Assembly (NCBI RefSeq): GCF_910592395.1
Contig: NC_088322.1
Location: 7,559,431 to 7,623,430 of the forward strand
DNA from: Lineus longissimus
Lineage: Eukaryota; Nemertea; Pilidiophora; Heteronemertea; Lineidae
Direction: 5' to 3'
DNA: 64,000 nucleotides
Within the stretch, counting starts at the first letter, position 1; the number at the start of each line of letters is the position of its first letter. Positions 1-13,225 of the stretch are shown here, one piece after another. The translations under genes were made by a program, and so were the position numbers. A model generated the notes under the pieces. That model was not told the origin of the DNA, searched no databases, and saw only the letters and a list, made by a program, of their open reading frames with translations.

Positions 1-1316
1 GCAGATGACGTCATCACTGCAATATTGGACGCAAACACACCGTCTTAAATAGGACAGCAAAAGTAACAGTTCGCTAGAAGTTTTTGCTTTTTCGAACAAT
101 TTCTTTGGTTGTCATCAGCACAAGGGGGTTCACGTCCCCCAAACCTCTCTCGGCATCCGTGCCTGCATGCCATTGAATAAATTATTCATATTAACACTGA
201 AAATGACTGCTCCCTCCAGGAGGTTTTGGAAATGGCAGTCAAAATCAGTGGTGTTTCAGTGTGGATTCAGTGTGCTGCGAAATATTTAAATTAACACTGA
301 ACCCCACTGCCAGCCCTGTGCATGATGCATAGTGGGGAGTCATTTTCAGTGTCAAAAGCAGTGGAAATCAGTCAGCCTAAATATTTAAATGAGCACTGCT
401 TTTGACTGCCTTACCACTGATTTTGACTGTCTTACCACTGCTTATGACTCCCTAACCTCTATTTTTGATTGCTGTGTAACTGTATGCTTTGGTAACGCGT
501 GACTGAAAAACACTCCCTATGACTGCGTTCCACTGATTTCAACACTGCCATAAAAATGTGAGGTTACACTGCAACCTGACTGAATCCTGACTGATATCAC
601 ACTGCTTTTCGGTGAGGGTTAGTATTTTTTTTAAAAACCTTAGTTTCTTTATGATCCATGCCATAGTTTTCCACCTTTTGTTTTCCATCTTTTTCGCTTT
701 ACGAACTACACTAACAAAACTAAGATTGAAAGTTGTATGTCGGAGTCATTTTAGTCCACATAATATGATCAAGATTATCTTTAGATTATCTTGGATTAAT
801 CTGTCAAGGCAATGGTTCAGAAATCTCACATTGGGCTTCCATTCCATGCAATTTTTGTATCGGGTTACTTTTTAGGCTCAGAATTTTAAAAAGCTGAGTT
901 TGATACTCGCGGGGTTAATCTCTATAGTTTTTATCAGCATTACTTTCCCCTTAACACTTATTCATCATGTAACATTTAAGAATTCTGTATTCTATCTTCT
1001 GACATATAAATATCGTAATTTCATTACGTTTTCTCAATTTAAAATTTTCAAAAACCATCCATGATTCTTTTCACACACTGATATATCCAATTTTATTCAA
1101 CTGTTCGAATGATACCCCCCCCCCCTCCCACCCCCATGCAGTCAATCATCTAAAATAATGTATCCTCGAATTACAACAACAGACAAGGCTCTGCCAAACA
1201 CATTGTGGTGAGGGGTTCTGGAAATTTCTCAAAATGACTGATGTCTTTTTTTGTGCTGGTAGTGGTAACAATGTGATTTTGCTCCTTTCAACCCTTTCTC
1301 TTTGTATCTATTTCAG
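1..1316. other. Intron of the MAGUK gene (5' part lies outside the window)
   Basis: No coding exon was recognised here. The stretch from about 180 to 600 is packed with CACTG/CAGTG words on both strands and two AAATATTTAAAT blocks, which suggests a decayed inverted-repeat element. A C-run lies near 1115. The rest is AT-rich intron ending in the acceptor before the SH3 exon at 1317. Confidence 0.5.
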
Positions 1317-4300
1317 ACTCGCATGAAGGCACACTTCAGTTATGACCCCCGTGAAGACAAACTGATCCCCTGCAAGGAGGCAGGACTGGCATTCAAGCGG
1401 GGGGACGTCCTGCATATCGTGAATCAAGATGACCCCCTCTGGTGGCAGGCCAGGAAGGAGGGGGACCAGAATATGCGGGCGGGGCTCATTCCAGGGAGGC
1501 ATTTGCAGGAAAGGTAAATTCATCCCTTCGACTTTCGAGGAAGTAATGAAGTTGCCTGATTTCATCACGATTTGGGCATCCCTCTGTTTCCATCGTCAAG
1601 ACGTTAGGTTGTCTAGTCGTAACATCACAGCAACAATAACACCTTTGCTTAAATTTGAAGTTGGGCTTGTAGAAGTTCTGAACATAAAGGTTCATCAACC
1701 TGCGTTCTTTGAAATATCCTAGCTTTTGCAAACTTTAAAAAAAACACTGAGATTCTCCGTATTTGAGTGCATATGCTAGCCAGTTCAGGCTAAAGGTCCT
1801 AGCTAGCCGGGGTAAAATGTAGAGTGTTGTGGAAAAGGGGTAATAATATTACCCATTACCCATAAATTTGCCATATTATGGCAAATTTCCCCGACCCAAA
1901 AGGGGGGAGCTGATCAAAGTTTTACACTAGGAGAGCCACAGCAAATTCTGAAAATGATTCTGTGCCTCTAATGCCTAAAGTCTGTTCCGCACCTCTGAAT
2001 TACCTCAAATGTTATTTTACAGGGATTACTCACATGTTACGATAGATTTGTAAAAACACTTTTTGGTAGTTTGTGAGTAAGTTACAAATTTGATAGTTTG
2101 GATCACGCCTTAAAATGTATGTCCCAAGTTCAGTTGCCAGAGGATAAAAGCTTTACAAAAATAATCTTGGCAACATTTGTATGGAGCCCAAGTTAAAGGC
2201 CATATTTTGTCAAATACTTTATCATAAAGACTTGAAGAGTAAAATATAGGTTGTACGTAATGAAACAGGAGATCTGGCTCCTGAACTTGTGGGCCTTCTT
2301 TCCTTCGTTGATGGCTGATCCACGACAGAATGGCTTCTGAGGGATTTGGTTCAGTGTTGTTGGTGGAGTGTGGGGAAATTTTAAATACAGTGTTTTTCAT
2401 ATCGTTCTGGCCAAAGGTACTTTAGTTGAACTTAGGAATTTGACCAGATCACATTTACCAAAAGGTAGTGGTGTTGCACAATACTTGATTATCCTTTGGG
2501 TAGGCCTGGTCAATGCTCTTTCAACGTGCCTAATAAAGCTGGTCAACTATGACACAGTCTGGGTAACATCACTATTTGTGATCACACTATTACACTTTAG
2601 TGACAAGAGGACAGCCAAGTACCTTTGGCCAGATCTGTTTGAAAAACATTTTAGACTATTGAGAAAGGTGGGCCTGAAATCTGGTGACAGTGTTGTTGAT
2701 TGCCTGCATCAGCAATCCCTTGGGATCATTTTACCATCATAATATCGTATTACTCATGCCGACAGCACTGAGCGACAGTTCCTTCCACATTTAGGTGTTG
2801 GTCTTTTCTCTCAAATTGCGTGGGTTTTGACAGTCTCTGCACAGGGTTTTTAGACCTTCACCCTTTCGCACCATCTAAGTCGTGAAAGTCTCAGACTATA
2901 AACACATGTAGATTATTTCTCCCACCAAAATAGTTAGAGATATTTTTTTACCAAATGTGCACTTTCAAAGCACCTTGGCATCTCAGTCTGTCTTCTGCGG
3001 ATGCACCAGTCGACCAGAGTAAAAATCTAAAAGAAACTTTTGCAGTTCTTATAAATTTAGGTACCTCCTCTTTAAACTTGCCACCCAACCTCATAAATCA
3101 GCTTTGGTGAACTCTCTGTCTTGAGGGGCCTGGTCTTTGCGTAATTCCAAACCTTACTTTTTCCCTATTCCTACCATCAAGAGTTAAGAAAGATTAGTCT
3201 TTATCATTTCTTGCTGCTATAATGTTCAAACTTTACCACCTCGCTCCCTAATCTCGCCCTAGTTTTGAGAACTGATAATCATTGTATTATGAAATAAACT
3301 CATGGCCAGTGGCACCTCCTGATTTTTCTGACAGACATTTCTCCCCTTGCCAGGGAAGTGGCGTAACCATGGAGTCCCTTTAACTGGCATCATGCTGCTT
3401 GTGCATGACTTTTTTCACCTGTTCACCTTTGATATGTTTAAAGTCAGAGGCATGATTTTGGATGGTTCTATGTGGAATGGTTGAGAATTTTTTCTTCAGT
3501 GTTATGCATCAGTGTTTATTCAAAATATTCCAAGTTTGATTATTGTTGGCACATGCATGCCAGACACTTGTAAAAGATTGTGTGTCTGATGTAACTTCTT
3601 CTTGAAGTTTGAAATCTTGTCTAATGTTTTGGAGTTACAGTGGAACCTTGTTAGCAGGCACCTCTCTAATAAGGACATGTTTTAATAAGGACATGCTCTC
3701 CACTAAGGACATGTTTTAATAAGGACATGCTCTCCACTAAGAACACTGGTTTTCAACTCAAATTGGTTGTTTCCATTGAATTTCACATCTCTAATCAGGA
3801 CAACACTCAATTAGGGACCGTACTTGTCAGTCCCAGTGTTAGTCCAAAGGGTGTCCTTACATGTAATAGAGATGTTCTGTTTCAAAGTTTCTTGTGACAA
3901 AATGTGACCCACCATGACAAAATGAGGCGCATGTCACTCAGAAGATGAGCCTAAAATGACACCAGGACATAATAGAAGAAATTGATGTATCTCCTTCACA
4001 TATAAATCTAAAAAAACAAGTTAAACTTTATATCTAAACTTGAGCTCCCCAGGTGGTGTACTCTGATGACATCAGAGTTCGATAAGTCAAAAAACCTTGT
4101 CTCTGTTTTGGCCTACATTTTATTCCATCTGTGCAGTGTTTGGTCAGACAACAAGGACCTCTTGTTTACTATCAATTCCTTAATCTAAGCTTGTTTCTTT
4201 GCAGAAAAGAGGCCTATAAAACTGCTTGTAGTATAGAAAGCTCAGGGAATAAAACAAAAAGTAAATCTGTGAAATTCAGCCCAAAACTCGGCAGGCAGCA

Positions 4301-7237
4301 GAAAAAGACCAAGAAGATTATGTACCAGACGTGTCACAATGAAGGTGAGTAGGTCAAGGTCATTTTGAAGTTAAAGGGAAATGGCCTGTTTGGGAAAAGG
4401 TCAGTAGGTCAAGGTTAAAAGACATGTTATTCTGATAGATCAGTAGGTTAAGGTCATTTGTAGTTGAAGTCAGTAGGTCAAGGTCATTTAGATTGAAGGA
4501 AAATTACCTGTTTGGGAAAAAGGTAAGTAGGTCAAGATTAAAAGGCATGTTGGGCCTAATATCAGTAGGTCAAGGTCATTTGTAGTTTAAACTGATTGAG
4601 ATACTGAGATAGGATTTGGTTTTTTGAATGTTGCAAACAATGGAAATGAAACATTGAATTGATGATTTGCCTGATTCAGATTTTGATTGTGAAGAAATCA
4701 TCACTTACGAAGAGGTGGAACAATACGACCCTAAACCGGGGATGTACCGCCCAGTTGTACTTATCGGTAAGTGCTGACCGAGTCGTCTTTTGTGCGTAAT
4801 TAAATCTTGAATATTCCCCACCAAATACCACAGAGCAAAACTTTAAGAGAGTGAAATGAGCCCTGAAAGTTTTAGAACCGAAGGAGGTCTTTCAGTGGTA
4901 AACTTGGATAGAGCAGTGGGCTGAGAACTAAAAATGCACATCTTTTTTACCGCTCTTACAAAATTCATTAAAATTGGAGGTTTCTTGAAATTTATGAGGT
5001 TGTTGTTGCTGTATTTTGTGTGTAGTCTATAACGTCATTCACTCTCTAATTTAGGTCCCCCTGGTGTTGGTAGAAATGAACTAAAAAGGAGACTTATCTC
5101 AACAAAGGTGGACCACTTCAAGTGTACCATACCTCGTAAGTATTTGAACACGTCATATCATGTTCTGTCATTATCGGATTGATTTTCAATTGATTTTGTT
5201 CAGATTTCCCACTCAATACGACCTTTGGGTCGGTGCATTCCTTGAGGATTGTGCGAGGCCAAGAGACAAATATGACCAATAACCTTGACATTTCAAAATT
5301 GCTGAAATCCTGATAGCCTGCAAACTTTGGCAATCAAACTCCTAGCAGTTTGTTACTAACCTGTCGAGTTGAAAGACCACAAATTCTACTTTAAACCTAA
5401 TTTCAGACACTTCCAGACTTCCCAAGCCATCAGAGATCGACGGCCAAGAATATTTCTTCATCTCGCGCGAGGAAATGGAGACAGACATCGCCAATAAAAG
5501 GTCGGTCACAGTTGAGGCACTTTTCTTGCTGCTAAGAATTCAGTATGAATGGGTTCATATAAAATGATATTCACTGTAGGATCATCAGATATTTGTCATA
5601 GGTTCATCATATCATTGTGCTGTAAACAATCTGACCTTGACCTCTCGATTATTTCAGATTTGTAGAGCATGGCGAATATAAAGGCAATTATTACGGGACG
5701 AGCTACGAACAAATACGATCTGCTATCAACGAAGGGAAAGTCTGCATACTGACGCCACATCCTCAGGTAGGCAATATTTTGGAACGTCAAAGGCCGAGGC
5801 CGTTTGTTAACAATTTGAAATTTGTTATTGTATTTAAAAATTTCCCGTTGTTTTAATATGCACTAAATATGAATTTCAACATTGTCGTTGTGCAGACAGA
5901 TATACGCATACTATAGGCTATATATACCAAGTTTGGCAAAAAGGTAAATTAAATTTAAAATTTCCAATTGCATAAATGAATACTGAATATAAATATCGAC
6001 ATTGTCGTTGTGTAGGCTGATATACAAATACTATGAATACCAAGTTTGGCAAAGTTGTAATTGAATTAAAAAAATTCCAATTGCGTATAAAGTAAATACT
6101 GAATATGAATTTCGACATTGCTGTTGTGTAGACTGATATAGGCCTACAAATACTACAAATACCAAGTTTTCATATTTGTTATTGAATTAAAAAAATTTCC
6201 AATTGCATAAATTCATACTTGATATATATGTCAACATTGCTGTTGTGTACATGTAGTCTGATATACAAATACTGTGAATACCAAGTTTAAACAAATTTCA
6301 ACATTGCCGTTGTGTAGACTGATATACAAATACTATGAATACCAAGTTTAAACAAATTTCAACATTGCCGTTGTGTAGACTGATATACAAATGCTATGAA
6401 TACCAAGTTTAAACAAATTTCAACATTGCCGTTGTGTAGACTGATATACAAATACTATGAATACCAAGTTTAAACAAATTTCAACATTGCCGTTGTGTAG
6501 ACTGATATACAAATACTATGAATACCAAGTTTAAACAAATTTCAACATTGCCGTTGTGTAGACTGATATACAAATACTATAAATACCAAGGCTGTTTTAT
6601 GCTGGAACTAGAATATGATTCATAATTTTACTTTCAGGCACTCAAATTGCTACGAACTGCTGAAATGAAGCCATACATCATATTTATAAAGCCACCGTCA
6701 CTTGAACAACTTAAGGCCACGCGAACAAGCAAGAATGCCAAGTCAGCGTTTGATGAGAAATCACTCAGACCTTTCACAGTAAGTATAAGGGGTGTTCCAC
6801 AAAATGCAGCTGGCACTTTTTGAGCATTTTGGTTGCAATGGGTTTGATGAGTCGGCAGAACTTGGAAATAAATTTCCCAATTTTGTGTCCGGTAACTCTT
6901 GCGTATGATTAAGGCCATTGGAGATCTTATTCATGTTCTTGCGTAACCAGATAAAAAAAAAGACATTTTGTTCCAATTTCTGCCGATGGCAGTGACAGTG
7001 TTGATTCAAAGTCCTCAAAGGAGTATGGAAGGTCCTTTACCATATAATTTTCCCTTCCAGTCTGAAGAATTGAAAGAGATGGTCCTCCACGCAGCAAGAC
7101 TAGAGACGACGTACTCACATTTATTCGACCAAGTCATTGTTAACGACGATTTGGAAACTGCCGTTGAAGATCTTTGTAAGGCCGTGCACAAGATTGAGAA
7201 TGAGCCTCAGTGGGTCCCTGCTGGGTGGGTTCGGTGA
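1317..7237 (+). CDS. MPP7: MAGUK p55 scaffold protein, MPP7-like (3' exons: SH3-hook-guanylate kinase)
   Basis: Eight exons join in frame: 1317-1513, 4205-4344, 4680-4766, 5055-5135, 5407-5500, 5658-5766, 6638-6778, 7061-7237 (341 codons, then TGA). All have AG acceptors and GT donors. Exon 1 is the SH3 domain ([38 protein letters not shown]). Exon 2 is a basic hook ([12 protein letters not shown]). The rest is a guanylate-kinase-like domain with the degenerate P-loop [40 protein letters not shown] and the family C-terminus [13 protein letters not shown] domains of this family bind phosphopeptides rather than act as kinases; the proteins organise polarity and junction complexes at the membrane. 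[11 protein letters not shown] and NYYGTS point to the MPP7/MPP3 branch, but PALS1 cannot be excluded. The L27 and PDZ exons must lie upstream of the window. Confidence 0.95.
3638..3881 (+). mobile_element. Pogo-like MITE copy (CAGTGGAACC family), expanded
   Basis: Starts TA-CAGTGGAACCTTGTTAGC and ends in a degraded inverse of the same terminus. The interior has an internal duplication of 'aataaggacatg'. Related copies lie at 18460, 22645, 29590, 30318 and 46264. The intact copy at 29590 has TA flanks. Confidence 0.6.
4345..4590 (+). repeat. Minisatellite rich in AGGTCAAGGTCA motifs
   Basis: Six irregular units in the intron directly after MAGUK exon 2 each carry AGGTCAAGGTCA or a one- or two-base variant (near 4351, 4407, 4444, 4474, 4527, 4565). 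TCAAGGTCA is the extended half-site bound by ERR/NR5A nuclear receptors, and AGGTCAAGGTCA is a direct repeat with no spacer. Regulatory use is inference only. Confidence 0.6.
5791..6592 (+). mobile_element. TTAA-family MITE, copy A, with 61-bp internal satellite
   Basis: Left end AGGCCGAGGCCGTTTGTTA corresponds to the family terminus; the right end is lost. The interior starts with longer (about 120 bp) units and then runs as about six units of exactly 61 bp (…GCCGTTGTGTAGACTGATA…) from about 6235 to 6590. It fills most of the intron between MAGUK exons 6 and 7 and starts 25 bp after the donor. Confidence 0.75.
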
Positions 7238-9456
7238 CAGCAAGATGTACCAAGAATTGCCATGTGAATCAACGTTCTTAAAGGCCCACTCCAATCATTA
7301 AAGCTCTAAGTGCTTTAAACTGCCTAAACTGTTTGTTTATTGAGGACGGCTAAAAATTGTAAGCGTAAAAAATGAGTCAGTTTAATCGGCCAGTAAGAAA
7401 GACCCATTACTTGATGCTCTGATCTAAAAAGATTCGAATTGTAAATAGCCATAAGTAGTCTTCTAGTCTTTGTATAATCATGTTTTAAACGGCCATGAGT
7501 CAGCTGCATGTACTTTCTCAGTCATAAGTAAATGAACACCAGGATTTTCAGTCCCTGTTTGAAACCGTTCGAGTTTATTTTATTGAGGGGGCCTTATTGT
7601 CCTTCACGCAGACAATTTGATGTTCAGATTAAAAACCTGTGTTGAAATCAACATATAATGAGACTGTTACTTTTAAAAAGAAAAGAGTGTTCATTTATCT
7701 TTGACTAACACTTTACTCACAACTCTTGATGGCTGCGTAAGGGTTAATTTTTCAAGATGCCTGTGTAATGATGTATAATCAGCTTGTAAGATAATATAAT
7801 GTGTATTCAATTTCGCAAGTTAAAAACTTTCCGGCAGCTTGAAATCAGACTGAAAATACTCGTATGAGCTGTGCATTTTGTAGAAAGCATGCATACTTTT
7901 GAGTGAGTTTAAAAGTGATAGGGTTAATGATCACCTATATTGTTGTATGATTATGGACCAAAGTATTTTAGTGCAGTATTAGACGCAGTTGTTGTTACAC
8001 CTTGAAGAAGGTATCCAAGCTTCCAACTTACCAAGCAGTCTGCCCTGGATAGTGTGGTTTGAGCCCTTATAGGGGAATGGTGGCATCACAAGGAAATGAG
8101 CCAAAATGTGTGCTAGTTGGGTTACAGGTTACTCTGTGGTGCACGCACAAAATCTAAGCATATTTTAAAAATTTGTTTGCTATCCACAGGACGAACCGGC
8201 TGTGCATTTTTATCCCCGACATGTGATGTAAATCATGCTTGGAGAACCTTATTACCAGATGAACAACATTTCGTGGAATGTGTCCAACAACATAGTTTTT
8301 CCGGCTATTCTGAAAAACTTTTTCCTTTCCCAGTACAGGCCAGCTCGGCAAGCTAGAAGGCCTGCCTTATCACGTCAATCTGGAGATTTGATTCTCTAGG
8401 GTGTGTTAGGAAGATAAAAAGGTGTTAAAACAGAACCCACAAAGGGCGGTTGGGGGGGGGGGGGGGTATTATTGTGCTGTTGTACAAATGCAAACTTCTG
8501 CCTTTTTAAAATGCCTTAAACGGCAATTAGTGTTCCCAGTTGCATACTGTAATCAGAAAAATATTGACACATGTTTGTTTTGCGATTCGATAAAAATTCT
8601 TCTGGTAAATATTTCAAATAATGCAGCGAAATCAAAACAATCAAGTTTTCCAATTTCGTAAAGGGGATTTTGACCTGTTAAGGATTATTCTCAAGAGAAC
8701 CCAGGATTGTCTTCCTTGATAACCAGCATGGCTTTCAAGGAACTAAAACTCCTGTCTCTTCACAACTAGGCTAGTTTGAGACTCAATGTAAGATAAATTA
8801 ATGAGGGAGAAGTCAGAAGTGGTCCCTTGTACCCGAGTGTTGATGCAAGGGCAAGTAAAAGATCCCTTACAGGTGGACAGTTGCCTATAGTGGACTCCAT
8901 ACGCAAAAATCCAGAAGGGTCACGACGCCTGCAGTAATCACAATCAGGTTGACGAATTCAGACATGATCTATATGTCGGCGGTCCCCACATTTGTCCTCA
9001 CTTCGGAATCAATGTCACATTACCTATGTATTACCATACGAATAATCTAGGAAACTGACACAATGATTGTCACAGTTCCATACATTTCGATCAGGGAATC
9101 TGGCATGAATCAACACATTTTTATCCATTGAAAGTGTTCAATGACATCATTGGGGAAGCTCCTTGAAAAAACGAAGATCTATGTGGACCGTGAATATTAT
9201 CTGTTGGTGTTGAAAACATTTTTGGAACACCCTGTGTTGTAAACTAATTGTAATTATTAACATTTGGCTGATGATATTAATAGGCCAGAATCCCTTTACC
9301 GGTTAATGTGACACGTCAATTTTTTATTCATTCCTTTCATATTATTGTAAATACAGAATAATATATCGTCAGTTCTTCCCAACGTTAATGTAAAGATTCG
9401 TTTTGAATTTTGTTGATGACCGTCGATTAATCAAGAAATAAATTGTTCAAAATAAA
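7238..9456 (+). other. 3' UTR of the MAGUK gene
   Basis: About 2.2 kb of non-coding, AT-rich DNA follows the TGA and ends at two AATAAA hexamers (9437-9442 and 9451-9456), the likely polyadenylation signals. A G-run lies near 8452-8466. A SINE-like repeat lies inside (8720-8905). Confidence 0.6.
8720..8905 (+). mobile_element. SINE-like dispersed repeat, copy 1
   Basis: Shares GGCTTTCAAGGAACTAAAA, GTGGTCCCTTGTACC and GCCTATAGTGG blocks in the same order with 63430-63630. An inverted copy lies at 20820-21080 and a partial one at 31070-31240. No coding capacity or clear pol III box was seen. Confidence 0.55.
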
Positions 9457-10110
9457 GATTTTGTTGTTATTTTCTGAAAAAATTTGTCAATTTTTACCAT
9501 GGTAAACTCCTCAATAGCATCCCGCGAAGTTACTATTTATAGCTCACAGGGTCATTTGCATAAGATATTGATGATGTTTTAGTCACGTGACAGTCGGACA
9601 TCGACACTTATTTCTACGCATTTGAGCTTATTTCAAAGTCAATTATCTTTGACCCTGCATTGTTTTTAGCATGAATGATACCATGGAGTCAGAGAGAGAA
9701 ATATTCAGAACAATTATGTAGTATTTCCAACACTCGGACATGTGCCAGATTGAATCTAACTGCCCTAGTTAGAAAGCCTGAATCCATTACGAAACCGCAT
9801 GTTTGTCCGACATTGCCTGTAATTCAGCGATGGGGAAATAGAGGGCAGCAGCTGCAGTGACGTCATCTTCGCGGAATGCTATTTACCATCTTATATTGAC
9901 AGCAAATTACCATGGTGAAGTGGAACAGTAAATTACAGAGTTTACTCTTGAGAGCCTGATGGAATTATCTTTACCATGGTAAAATCAAGTTCACAATGGT
10001 AAAGTTCAATGAAAATCAAAGCATTGAAACTAACTCTCAACTAGATTCAACTAACTCAACTAGCCTCAACTGACTCTCAACTAAATTCCACCTATTTGAC
10101 TGACAATGGC

Positions 10111-10923
10111 CTTAAAGCCTAACAAGATATAGGGTGTATTCCTGTTTCGCCTATTCCTGTTCCGCCTATTCCTGTTTCGCCTATTCCTGTTTCGCCTAAT
10201 TCCTGTTTCGCCTATTCAAATGTATTGCTAACCTCCCCACAGACGTAGGAATATGAATCGTCCCTTACTGACCGACCAAACCCGAGGAGAGCCACATATG
10301 TACGCATTGAAACAATACGTCAATGGAGAGAGGGACATAATGAGTTACGTTGATGCCATCAGTTACCTTGTCTGACATAATATCATGATATGTATTTTCC
10401 ACCTTGTTTGACTTTATATGTGCTGTACCTACATGTATATTATGACATGGGTTTTACAGCTGATTTTGATCAAATAATCATGAGAATGTACAATATTATG
10501 TATTTTTATCAAAAACTCATGAATTCAGTTTTCATAAAATAAACGACTGCTTTACTCTACTTAATCTATTAGTTTTTACTGTGTGTCAGTATGGTCCTAT
10601 GGTCCTATGGTCAAATAAGTCCCGGACTGTCCCCGCTTTCAAGGTGACTCTTTCAAAACGGTCATGGCATAACAAAGTTGATGGCATTTGATTAGTCAAA
10701 TTGTCATCACATCGTTAACATCATCCAATTGTCCCCTCACATTTTCCCCATAAAATGGACATGCATCCCTAAGGTTCCCCGTGGGAGAGTCGATTTATTG
10801 TAGGGGTACTGGAAAGTAGGCGAAACAGGAATAGGCGAAACAGGAATAGGCGAAACAGGAATTTTGTAGGCGAAACAGGAATAGGCGAAACAGGCATAAA
10901 CCAGATATAGTTCGGGCCCTTTG
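10111..10923. mobile_element. Element bounded by inverted arrays of a 15-bp repeat
   Basis: Left array at about 10135-10218 is five units of CCTATTCCTGTTTCG. The right array at about 10815-10898 is five units of the reverse complement. Outside each array the flanks also match as inverted repeats (GATATAGGGTGTATTCCTG against TATATCTGGTTTATGCCTG). The roughly 600 bp interior has no convincing ORF. It looks like a non-autonomous DNA element with tandemly repeated termini. Confidence 0.55.
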
Positions 10924-10959
10924 GTTTACTCAGGCCGTTAAAGGGCATTTTGTTATCCA

Positions 10960-12545
10960 TCCTGTATACAGCAAGGAAGGTTGCAAGAGTTTACATGGTG
11001 CAAAAGGGATGGGTTGTGTCAATGTCTTCATGCCAGCAGGTCCTTGGTTCCAAACCCGTTGTCGAGGTTTAAAAAAAACGTCTATATATAGGAAGGAAGA
11101 CTGCTAAAGTATGGTGTATAAAATTATGAGGTGCGAGAGATACAGGTTCCACTTTTGGCCGTTAGCCTATAAGGCTTTATAGATCTATTTCTGATCTATC
11201 CCGTATATAGCAATAGTACAAGACTATGTCTAACTGGTGTGAGAGAGATAGGTTGTGACGATGTCTCCAAGTCGGGCCGTTCGTATACATGGCTTAATGG
11301 ATCCGTTTTTGAAGCATCCTGTATATAGCAATGCAGATTAAAAGACTCTGTCCAACTGGTGCGAGAGAGATAGGTTGTTACAATGACTTCAAGTCGGGCC
11401 ATTAGTTTACAAAGCTATATAGATCCATTTCTTATCCATCCGGTACATAGCAAGGCAGATTACAAGTAAATAAAAATCGGTCTGGTGAAGAGGATATTAA
11501 TTTCATAATGGATACCAGAGGTCCTCGTGTCCCTGATACATGTGGTACCTCTGGCACAACATCTAAGTAGGCTACATCAGTCCTTGGGCCGTCCTTAACG
11601 AGGCAGTGTGTTGGAAGCTCTAACAATGGCAGAAGGGTCATCGATAGGTTCTTCCAGTAGCCTGCTTAAGTTACCAAGCACAGTTACTTGGGACTCCATT
11701 TCGGACTCGGGGTTTACAAGACTTAATACATCCATTTTCTGATCCATCTGGCATAGAGCAATGCAGATTACAAGACTATGTCTGACTGGTGCGAGAGAGA
11801 TAGGTTGTGACGTTGTCTTCATCTGGTGCCCTTATTTAAATAAGTACCCGTTGTAGAGCTAAAAAGATTTCGACAGTATGTATACCATGTGCGAGAGAGA
11901 TTGAGAGAGGTTGTGACGTCTTTGTCTAGGGTCTTTGGTTAGGAACCCGTTATAGAGCATTTTCTGACACATCCTTTATAAAGCCAGGACAACTGTATGT
12001 ATACCTGGTGCGAGAGAGGTAGGTTGTGATGATGTCGCAATAATGCAGACTATCCATGTCGCTGGTGTGAGAGTCTTTACTGATATTTTTTTCCTCAGGC
12101 ATCCTAGATCCTAGATAGCAAGACAAATAGGAAGTTTAACAAGTGAGGAAGAGAAGATAGGTTGTGACAATGTCTCCATCATGTAATCTTGGTTTAAACA
12201 ATGCCTCATAGATTATTTTCGGATGCATTATTCATATAGCCAAGAGATAACAGTGTGTAAACCTGCTGGAAGAGAGATAGGTTGTGACGATGTCTCCAAG
12301 TTTACAAGCCTTAAATAGATCAATTTCTGAGGCATCCTATATATAGCAATGAAGATGAAAGGACTATGTCTAACTGGTGCGAAAGAGATAGGTTGGACAA
12401 TGTCTCCAAGCCGGGCCCATTATTTTGGAATGCTTTATCATAGATCCTTCTCTGAGGCATCCTGTGTAGCAAGGGCAGGCAGATTGTTCTAGCTTGTCCA
12501 AGAGAGATAGGTTGTGACAATGTCTTCATGCTGGGGCCTTGGGAT
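10960..12545. repeat. Degenerate satellite, period about 115-125 bp
   Basis: About ten units share GGTGCGAGAGAGATAGGTTG followed by TGACGATGTCTCCAAG and a TATATAGCAA block. The units are diverged, and 11400-11760 is interrupted by other sequence. No gene was seen. Confidence 0.8.
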
Positions 12546-12929
12546 TTTTTTATACATCCAAATCAGAACGGTTGTCCAAGGTTCATTCATGAGTTACCAT
12601 AGGTACTCCAAAAAGCTTACTCGGGCCTGATTCAGTGAGGGTGAAGCTCTTCCGGAGGCCCGGACCTGAGGTGAAAGTGTCTGGTTGTTATCCCCCATGC
12701 AGGAACATGAGCTGGTTTGATCTTTTGGCCGTCCTTCAAGAGTACAGTTGATGATTGCCCGGGATAGAAGCTCTACCAAAGACAGAAGGGTCTTGATATT
12801 GTCCCTGGTTACATGGGGTACCTTTGAGGTACATCAGCTGCTTCAAGTAGGCTATTTGTGTTAGGAAGTGAAGTAGGTGGACGTCCTTCGACGTTATAGC
12901 GAGATCGAAGTTCTGCCAGTGGCAGGAGG

Positions 12930-13225
12930 ATTCCAGCTACTTTAGTAGGCTACTTGAGTTACCAAGTGGGGTGGCCTACTTGGGCATAAGGTACATCAGC
13001 TACTTTAGTAGGCTACTTGAGTTACCAAGGGGGTGGCCTACTTGGGCATAAGGTACATCAGCTACTTTGGTAGGCTACTTGAGTTACCAAGGGGGTGGCC
13101 TACTTGGGCATAAGGTACATCAGCTAGTTTGGTAGGCTACTTGAGTTACCAAGTGGGGTGGCCTACTTGAGCATAAGGTACATCAGCTAGTTTGGTAGGC
13201 TACTTGAGTTACCAAGTAGGCATAC
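12930..13225 (+). repeat. 63-bp tandem repeat, five copies
   Basis: Units contain AGTAGGCTACTTGAGTTACC and GGCCTACTTGGGCATAAGG. Units differ by a few bases and small indels. Looser versions of the same words continue to about 13460. Confidence 0.9.

Noticed and set aside
2368-2742. 124-codon ORF in the first MAGUK intron, with an overlapping ORF on the other strand
   Set aside because: No recognisable domain and no splice or promoter context.
6235-6590. Evenly spaced 61-bp repeats resembling a CRISPR array
   Set aside because: The whole 61-bp unit repeats with no unique spacers, it lies in a eukaryotic intron, and it belongs to a MITE family.
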